DNA from: Diadophis punctatus similis
Lineage: Eukaryota > Chordata > Lepidosauria > Squamata > Dipsadidae
Reading direction: 5' to 3'
Length of the DNA: 64,000 nucleotides
NCBI GenBank assembly: GCA_023053685.1
Contig: JALIGW010000021.1
Location: 13,559,554 to 13,623,553, forward strand
The notes under the pieces are model-generated. The model did no database searches, was not told the origin of the DNA, and worked only from the letters and a program-made list of their open reading frames with translations. Shown piece by piece: positions 56,969 to 64,000 of the stretch. The translations under genes were made by a program, and so were the position numbers. The stretch's first letter is position 1; the number at the start of each line of letters is the position of its first letter.

Positions 56969-57291
56969 CAGAGGTGGGATCCTGCCGGTGCGGTTAATAG
57001 CTGTTGTTCGGCGCAGAGCCGAAGACGTGCTGCCATTCGCGGAGCCGGAGCCTTCCCCGGGCGCTTTCCCCGCCCGCATGGATGCCGCCAATTGCGTTCT
57101 TTTGCCCTCTGCGCATGCGCAAAGCGTTCCGCATGCGCAAAGGGCAAAAGAACGCAATTGGCGGCATCCATGCGGGCGGGGAAAGCGCCCGGGGAAAGCT
57201 CCCACTCCGCGAACGGCAGCAGCGTCTTCGGCTCTGTGCCGAACAACAGCTATTAACCGCACTGGCAATCAGAGGCAGGAACCCACCTCTG
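56969..57291. mobile_element. hAT MITE (GGTGGGTTCC family), foldback, perfect 8-bp TSD
   Basis: CAGAGGTGGGATCCTGCCGG at the left, GCAGGAACCCACCTCTG at the right. CAACACAC on both sides (56961-56968, 57292-57299). The arms pair over nearly the whole length and the centre is a ctctgcgcatgcgcaaagcg hairpin. Confidence 0.94.
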
Positions 57292-57350
57292 CAACACACC
57301 CCAATCAACAATCTAAAAAGCCACATACACCATCTAAATACCACACAGCT

Positions 57351-57455
57351 CAGCGGTGAAATCTACTTACCTTTCCTACTGGTTCGGAAATGCATGCTTC
57401 GCCCGCCGCTACCGGTACAGCCGAACCGGGCCGAACCGGTAGCATTTCACCCCTG
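57351..57455. mobile_element. 105-bp hAT MITE
   Basis: CAGCGGTGAAATCTACTTAC at the left, TAGCATTTCACCCCTG at the right. Flanks ACACAGCT and ACTCTGCT (two mismatches). Confidence 0.7.
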
Positions 57456-57549
57456 ACTCTGCTAGAGAGAATGGATGGGCTCCAGCACAAGTCCGAAAGC
57501 TCAGAAGGCAAAACTTCTGGTCTTGGTGACTGACCCAGTTTGGATCCTA

Positions 57550-57918
57550 CAACAATCTACAGGTAGTCCTCAACTTACAAAAAAGTGACTTAGGACCATT
57601 TTACACACTTGCGACTTTTGTAGCATTCCCATGGCCACGTGATCAAAATTCAGACGCTGGGGCAACCGACTCGTATTTATGACCATCATTGTGTCCCAAG
57701 GTCACATGATCCCCTTTTGCGACCCCCTGACAAGCAAAGTCAAAGGAGAATCCAGATTCACTTAACAACCGTGTTACTAACTTAACAAATGCAATGGTTC
57801 CTTTAACAACCGTGGCAAAAAAGGTCATAAAATGGGACAAACTCACTTAACAAAGGTTTCACTTAGCAACATAAATTTTGGGCTCGATTGTGATCGTAAC
57901 TCCAGGATTGCTTGTACA
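57550..57918. mobile_element. Tigger-like MITE, full length
   Basis: TACAGGTAGTCCTCAACTTA at the left, aactccaggattgcttgtac at the right. Confidence 0.8.
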
Positions 57919-57919
57919 A

Positions 57920-58525
57920 GCTTTCTCTATGCTATTAAAAAGCAGTATCTCACAAAAATGGTCCAGGAAGAAACCCACCCAGATTGGATCCTGCAACGTG
58001 CGACACGTAGATTCATCTTTATTATTGTAGATTGTGTTTCTAATGTTAGATCTGTTTACACCACATTCCCTGATGACAGCAAGGTCAGTTTGGATCCATA
58101 AATAAATATGCATCTAGAAGCGTGATTGATTTCTTTGGGGATGTTGAAAGGCTGGGAACATAAAGGAAGGGTGTGGGATGCTAAAATATCCTGAATTTTG
58201 GGGCGTGACATTTTTAAATTATTATTATGTCATGAGTGAGTCATAGAAAAAAACTGAAAGAAAAGGAAGTAAGTGAAAGAAAGAAGAATGACGGTAGGGT
58301 CATTATATAAAGAGTCGTTAGGAATTGTGTATGAAAAAAAGCATTAAAAGGTCATTCACCTAAAAAAAAATAGAAAAATAGATGTAAGGAAAGATGACGT
58401 GGAAACTGCTTAGAACCGAGTGAGACAGAAGAATATGGGATTATGCTAATAGGAGGAATGAAAAAGGATGCTTGATGGGATGACAGAAAGACAAATTGGC
58501 CATCGACAGTCACATATTCACTCTG
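57920..58525. other. Intronic sequence, nothing recognised
   Basis: AT-rich, purine-biased stretches near 58240-58360. No exon. Confidence 0.4.
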
Positions 58526-58529
58526 TTGT

Positions 58530-59066
58530 TCTATTCTATTCTTGTATTTGTATTTGTATTTGTATTTTGTATTTATTTGTCAAGCATATATGATTATAAG
58601 CAAAGTATAAACAGTAAAACATGATTGAATATATATGTAATAGTACAAGCAAGAATAAGAGTAAAAGAGGTATGAATATGAATGGGGTACTGCAGGCCAC
58701 TTTAGCTGACTGTGATCCGCAGGTCAGCGGTTCAAATCTCACCGGCTCAAGGTTGACTCAGCCTTCCATCCTTCCGAGGTAGGTAAAATGAGGACCCAGA
58801 TTGTTGGGGGCAATATAAATATACATTGCTTACTGGTGTAAACTGCTTAGAGAGTGCTTGCACTGTGAGGCGGTATATAAATGTCACTAATAAATAAATA
58901 AATATATGGGTACATTAGGACAGGAACGGTAGGCACAATTGTGCGCTTATGCACGCCCCTTACCGACCTCTTAGGAATGGGGTGAGGTCGATGGTAGATA
59001 ATCCGACGTTGAAGTTTTTGGGGTTAGGGGAAGAAACTACTGAGTCAGGTAAAGTGTTCCAGGCGT
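58530..59066 (-). mobile_element. LINE 3' end split by a SINE
   Basis: The minus strand runs from ctgactcagtagtttcttcc through gaggtcggtaaggggcgtgc to gcttgacaaataaatacaaa, interrupted by the SINE at 58684-58910. The family is not assigned; a CR1/L3-type snake LINE is my best guess. Confidence 0.55.
58684..58910 (+). mobile_element. tRNA-derived SINE (family 1), 5'-truncated
   Basis: Lacks the tRNA A-box head, starting at gggtactgcaggccacttta, with an (AAAT)n tail. Confidence 0.85.
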
Positions 59067-59067
59067 A

Positions 59068-59198
59068 AAGTGTTCTATTCTATTCTATTCTATTCTATTC
59101 TATTCTATTCTATTCTATTCTATTCTATTCTATTCTATTCTATTCTATTCTATTCTTCCAATCTATCCTCTCCTCTCCTCTCCTCTCCTCTCCTCTCC
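59068..59198. repeat. (ATTCT)n followed by (CTCTC)n
   Basis: About 85 bases of pure pentanucleotide, then tctcc units. Confidence 0.96.
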
Positions 59199-59199
59199 T

Positions 59200-60765
59200 A
59201 TTCCATTCCATTCCATAAGAGGCAATCAAAAAGCCAAAATGGAAACAAAAAGACCTCTCCACCAGCAATTAACACCCATATGATTCAGTTAGACACCTGA
59301 AAACATATGAAGTCTTTCTTAAGCTTTGATTTCAAATATTGGAAATAACAACCTCTCTTCATTCCTCTCTTTTGCCATGAAACAGGGGAAACCGCGTTAA
59401 AAGCGTAACACTTGTTTCAAAACCAGGCCTTGAAATTCAGCGTGGCTGTTGAGTATTTTCAAATGCCATGTGGGAAATATCACACACTCACACAAACACC
59501 CTCTCTCCTTGAGGCTAAATATGCCACCAGAACTAAATGTTATTTTCAATACATTCTCAGGCCAAACAAGCAAGGAATTTTAATTGGAAATCGGAGATTT
59601 TGGGCTGTTTCCTCTGGAGAAAAATGTAGCTTGAGAGCACACCATTATATATTAAAAAAGGAGACAGATATTTTAAAATATACAGTATCTAGGCTAATGG
59701 ATTGTGTCTATCAGAATGTGTCTTGTCTTGTATTCTGATTCTACAGCCTTTTTGATAAAGCATTCAGACAGTGTGGCATCTTCATTGCCAGTTCTCCAAA
59801 ATACATGAATTTATTTCATGACCATTGACTGGTGAGATAAATTAACGCTACCCTCTCCATCCTCAAAGAAAATAATAATAAAAAAATTATTATTATTATT
59901 ATCATAAAGGAAGGCAAACAAATCTTCCTTCTGAAATGCTATTTTGTAAAGGCAAAACCACTCTATTGTTATTTTTCAATATTTTTAAGAAACTGCTTTA
60001 ATTCTGGGGCTTGACTATAAATTTTGCTCAAGCCCGAACACCCCCAAACATATTTTAGCATCTTGTCAAAATGAGAGACTAAGAGTGTCGATAAAAATGA
60101 CACTAAAATAAATGTAAATTTAGATTGCTGTCACAAGTGGCTGCTTGCTTTTCTGAAGATGTTAGGTTGCTATAGAGTTTTCCATAGCAACCTTGCATCT
60201 TATTATATAAATAATCCCTTTGGTGTCCTTAAAGCCTGCTAAGAACAGGATTAAATCTATTCTCATATGTAATGATCCTGCATTAAAACTTATCAAGATG
60301 AAAAACCAGAAAACGTAATAAACCATAATCTAGATAATAGCATTTCTGGCAGTTCAAAGGCATTGTGGCACCACAGGCATTGCAAAACAGTTTGCAGTTA
60401 GCCAGTTATTTGTGCAAAAAAAAAACCCTTCATTAAATATGGTCCTCTCTAAAGTTCTGTTTCTTTCTTTCGTTTCTTTTTTAAAAGATCCAAGAATCCA
60501 GAAGTAATGCTAACAAAACTTTCAGCGCTGTGATAAATTGAATGGATTTTGGCCTTTGATATGCTGAAGAGAGGAGACAATGAAAAAACTTTATGGCTTG
60601 GGTGGATTATGCATGACATAAATATCAAGAATGCTTAGCTCTGGGCTCTACCTCTTAATTTTAATTATATTTGTGCTGTTGTCGGCCGCTTCTCCTTTGG
60701 TCCAAGGCAATTCTGCTCTTCTGTAAGATTCTGCTTCTGAAGAAATGTCAGATCCCTCCTTCAGA
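59200..60765. other. 1.5-kb stretch without recognised repeats
   Basis: The longest repeat-poor interval in the window. AT-rich and intronic. No open frame with coding character and no convincing splice pair were seen. Confidence 0.5.
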
Positions 60766-60769
60766 TGGA

Positions 60770-60843
60770 ATTAGAATAGAATAGAATAGAATAGAATAGA
60801 ATAGAATAGAATAGAATAGAATAGAATAGAATAGAATAGAATA
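60770..60843. repeat. (AGAAT)n array
   Basis: About fifteen pure units leading directly into the 3' terminus of a minus-strand CR1. Confidence 0.97.
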
Positions 60844-61003
60844 GAGCTGGAAGGGACCTTTGAGGTCTTCTAGTCCAACCCCCTGCTCGAGCAGGAGAGC
60901 CTAGCCCTAGACCATTCCAGACAAATGGCTGTCCAATCTCTTCTTTAAAACGTCCAGTGATGGAGCACCCACAACTTCTGAAGGCAAGCTGTTCCACTGA
61001 TAA
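60844..61003 (-). mobile_element. CR1 3' end, short copy
   Basis: agctggaagggacctttgag ... gcaagctgttccactgata, ending where the next CR1 begins. Confidence 0.88.
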
Positions 61004-61009
61004 ACAGAA

Positions 61010-61640
61010 GAACAAATTTGGAAGGGACCTTGGAGGTCTTCTAGTCCAACCCCCTGCTCAAACAGGAGACCTTGTACCATTTCAGATAGGTAGTTGTCTA
61101 GTCTCTATTTAAAAACCTCCAGTGATGAAGCACCCACAACTTCTGGAGGCAAGCCGTTCCACTGGTTGATTGTCCTCACTATTAGGAAGTTTCTCCTTAA
61201 TTCCAGGTTGCTTCTCTCCTTGATCAGTTTTCACCCATTGCTTCTTGTCCTGCCCTTCAGGTGCTTTGGAGAACAGGTTGACCCTCTCTTCTTTGTGGTA
61301 ACCCCTCAAATACTGGAAGACTTTTATCATGTCCCCCCTAGTTCTTCTTTTCTCTAGACTGGCCAAATCCAAATCCTGCAACTGTTCTTCATATGTTCTA
61401 GTCTCCAGGCCTTTAATCATCTTAGCTGCTCTTCTTTGCATTTTTTACAAAGTCTCGACATCTTTTTTTGTAATGTGGTGACCATAACTGGATGCAGCAT
61501 TCCAGGTGTGGCCTTACTAAGGATTTACAAAGCAGTAATAATACTTCACGTGATTCCCTCTATTTATATGGATTTGCTTGGTCTAGTGGACCATTGTGAA
61601 ATTCTGCAACAACACTTGTGCCTGGAACAATAGGATTTGC
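61010..61640 (-). mobile_element. CR1 LINE 3' portion
   Basis: Second CR1 in the same orientation. ORF2 tail with QRRAAKMIKGLETRTYEEQL and DMIKVFQYLRGYHKEERVNL, extending past the usual truncation point to about 61640. Confidence 0.88.
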
Positions 61641-61644
61641 TGCA

Positions 61645-62312
61645 CAACCCTGTGGCTAAATTCCATCTGCTACCGTCCATCACCGTGGACCCAACTTGGC
61701 ACGAGAGGAACAGCTCAGTGACATCTGGATGGCTGCAGATTTGCTACACTCAGAACAGAAAGTGTTAAAGGGCACACCTTGCAAGATTTTTTTTAAAGTA
61801 CAGGGATTAAAAAGCAATGAGAGGCTGACTAGATTCTTGGGTCTAGGAATGAGCAATAGATCCTCTTTACTGGAATTGAATGTGTGGGCCTTGATTCTTC
61901 ACGTATGCTACAATATTTTCTTTTAGAAAGGGTGCATTAGTTCCAAGCCTATCATTGTTGAACTCTTCTGCATCAAGCCATCTTTTCTTCATAGATTACT
62001 GGAAGTACCACCTCTACTAATGAGGAATGGGCCGAATCGGGAAGTTTTATTTCTTCCACTAGATGTGATAATTAAACCCAAAGGAATAAAAAGAAAGCAA
62101 TATGCATGCTTGACTCACTCGCATGAGTTAGTCAGTCAAGTAAACAAATGAAGCTCAGGCCTCCTTGAAGGCACTGAATGTCTTTTATACCACAATTCTT
62201 GGTTTGTATATAACAAGCCAGGAATTAGCTAAAGTGAAACTGAATTCCACTTTATCCTGACCAAGGTTGACCATTATAACGTAAAAAAAAGAGAGAGAGA
62301 ATTGCACACTCA
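61645..62312. other. Intronic sequence, nothing recognised
   Basis: No feature identified. Confidence 0.4.
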
Positions 62313-62317
62313 CTCGA

Positions 62318-62552
62318 TCAGAATAAAGCTGGAAGGGACTTTGGAGGTCTTCTAGTCCAACCCCCTGTTCAAGCAGGAGACCCTACACCATTTCAGACAA
62401 GTGACTGTCCAGTCTCTTCTTAAAAAATTCCAGTGATGGATCATCCAGAACTTCTAGAGGCAAGCAGTTCCACTGGTTAATTGTTCTCACTGTTAGAAAG
62501 TTTCTCCTTAATTCCAGGTTGCTTCTCTCCTTGATTAGTTTCCCATCAACTC
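62318..62552 (-). mobile_element. CR1 3' end fragment
   Basis: agaataaagctggaagggac ... ccttgattagtttcccatca. Confidence 0.86.
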
Positions 62553-62783
62553 CCATAAATCAAGCTTCTGTGACAGGCGTCAATCCAATATTTTTATTGC
62601 TACTGTCTCTAAGAAGGAAAATCCAATTGTTTTGGCATAAACATTTAATAAATATATTGAAAATAAATGAAAATAAATCTTGTCCATACGTGAATTCATA
62701 TTATGACGCAGGAGAAGAGAGAAAGAATGCAAGATTGACCATTATAATGCAAAAAGAGAGAGTGAATTGCAAACTCAATCAAT

Positions 62784-62852
62784 CAGAATAGAGCTGGAAG
62801 GGACCTTGGAGGTCTTCTAGTCCAACCCCTGCTCAAGCAGGAGACCCTAGAC
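62784..62852 (-). mobile_element. CR1 3'-terminal fragment bearing a hAT insertion
   Basis: agaatagagctggaagggac to gagaccctagac. After the hAT only the duplicated target and a few bases remain. Confidence 0.85.
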
Positions 62853-63292
62853 CCATGATGGTGAACCTATGGCACGCGTGCCACAGGTGGCACGCGGAGC
62901 CATAGCGGAGCGCACGCGAGCGTTGCCCACCGGCAAACCGGAAGTGCGGAAAAAACGCACTTCCGGTTTGCCAGTGAGCTGTTTTTTGCACTCCGGAGGG
63001 TTCAGGGAAGCTTCCTGAAGCCCCGGAATGCAAAAAATGACGAAATGGACAAACCAGAAGTGCGTTTTTCCGAACTTCCGGTTTTCCCGTTTCGTCGTTT
63101 TTTACCGTCCCAGGCTCCGGTAAGGCCTTTGCGCGGCGGTGGGTGGGTGTGTGCATGCGCAGGGGGCAGCATGGGGGGGTGTTGTGCGCATGCGTGGGGG
63201 GGAGGGAATGGGTGTGGGCATGCGTGCGTGCGCTAGCGCGCGCACCCCCCCCCCTTTTTGGCACACGAACCAAAAAAGGTTCGCCATCACTG
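62853..63292. mobile_element. hAT MITE (GATGGCGAACC family) with perfect 8-bp TSD
   Basis: ccatgatggtgaacctatgg at the left, AGGTTCGCCATCACTG at the right. CCCTAGAC at 62845-62852 and 63293-63300. The interior has inverted pairs (ggaagtgcggaaaaaacgca / gtgcgtttttccgaacttcc) and CpG-rich ends. Confidence 0.92.
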
Positions 63293-63300
63293 CCCTAGAC

Positions 63301-63855
63301 TATAGTTAGCATTAGTGTTATAGGAAATCATACTGATATCCATAGAAATATACGTAGAAATTAGCTCCTTAGTTCTGTTACTCCTGTAATTCCTGCTCAA
63401 GAACTAACGGCAAACAAATCGAATAATGAATAAAACAAATAAAAATGACACTGCATACAATGACAACTTCGACAATGTTTATCAGGTAGGATGTAAATGC
63501 AAAAAAAAAAAAAATTCCAATCCAATCCTGAGAATCCATCCCAGAATATGAAGGAAAAATTCAAAGAACTTTCAGAAGTCAAGTGAAGTGCAAGGAATAG
63601 AGAGACAAGGGAGAAAATATTAAAAATTGATGTAACGGAGATGTTGATATTCTAAATGCTGGTTCTTTGTACGATTCCTCTTGCCTGAGGCCTATGCTGA
63701 GATGCTTCCTCCTGAGGGGAAAAAACCCTCGAAAAAGCACTCCACAACCATTTGTATACACAATGCCCACATACTACCCGCTAAAAGTGAGTTTAGCTCC
63801 ATACGCTTTGATGTTTCATATCATTCTTGGTCATCAGGCTTGGGATTTTGCAGGA
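63301..63855. other. Intronic sequence, nothing recognised
   Basis: No feature identified. Confidence 0.4.
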
Positions 63856-63857
63856 CT

Positions 63858-64000
63858 AGATGGAGACTAATCAAGGAGAGAAGCAACCTAGAACTAAGGA
63901 GAAGCTTCCTGACAGGGAGAACAATTAACCAGTGGAACAGCTTGCCACCAGAAGTTGTAGGTGCTCCATCACTGGAGGTTTTTAAGAAGAGATTGCACAA
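63858..64000 (+). mobile_element. CR1 fragment running off the window
   Basis: tggagactaatcaaggagag ... ggaggtttttaagaagagat. The ORF2 tail, still open at the window edge. Confidence 0.87.

Noticed and set aside
56893..57456. Overlapping 115-150-codon frames on both strands
   Set aside because: Same cause: the palindromic hAT at 56969-57291 generates mirrored frames.
60680..60765. Glu/Lys/Gln-rich minus-strand stretch considered as an upstream ENOX1 exon
   Set aside because: No GT donor at the expected edge and no match to the acidic segment that should precede ALAVQAY.

Overview
The window is intronic sequence from a squamate reptile nuclear genome, most likely an advanced (colubroid) snake. 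The grounds are CR1 3' ends attached to pentanucleotide (AATAG)n tracts, dense GATA/GACA arrays, Sauria-type and other tRNA-derived SINEs, L2/CR1-clade LINE tails, an R4/Dong-type LINE, Penelope-like fragments, and very many short DNA transposons. No prokaryotic gene organisation, CRISPR array, structural RNA gene or venom gene was found. A 100-base run of N (34439-34538) marks an assembly gap.

The only host gene recognised is ENOX1 (ecto-NOX disulfide-thiol exchanger 1), on the minus strand. Five coding exons with AG/GT boundaries and compatible phases lie at 45135-45319, 27483-27590, 19573-19629, 7182-7284 and 4582-4667. Together they encode about 180 contiguous residues of the C-terminal half: the conserved coiled-coil block, the linker and the start of the terminal globular block. 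The last exon was not found and should lie before position 1. Exons for the N-terminal half (RRM and upstream) should lie beyond 64000. So 4.6-45.3 kb is gene body, 45.3-64 kb is upstream intron and 1-4.6 kb is the last intron.

Mobile elements fill most of the introns. (i) A swarm of non-autonomous hAT elements, eight of them with exact or one-mismatch 8-bp target duplications, including a SPIN-like element at 48999-49260. (ii) About 16 copies or fragments of a ~400-bp Tigger/pogo-like MITE whose ends read TACAGGTAGTCCTCGACTTA. (iii) Many 5'-truncated CR1 copies in both orientations. (iv) tRNA-derived SINEs of three families. (v) L2-like 3' ends. (vi) An R4/Dong-like LINE at 28049-30060 lying between TAA arrays, with a reverse transcriptase, a zinc knuckle and a restriction-like endonuclease. 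(vii) An L1 3' end with a 17-bp target duplication. (viii) Penelope-like (GIY-YIG) remnants. (ix) One solo LTR and one LTR-like unit that contains a 15-copy, 102-bp minisatellite. Many are nested, so relative insertion order can be read directly.

Simple-sequence DNA is unusually abundant. It includes purine-only tracts of 0.64 and 0.78 kb, Bkm-like GATA/GACA/CTAT/CCAT arrays up to 0.67 kb, (AT)n, (TAA)n and (ATTCT)n. Nearly all long open frames in the window are translations of these repeats and not genes.
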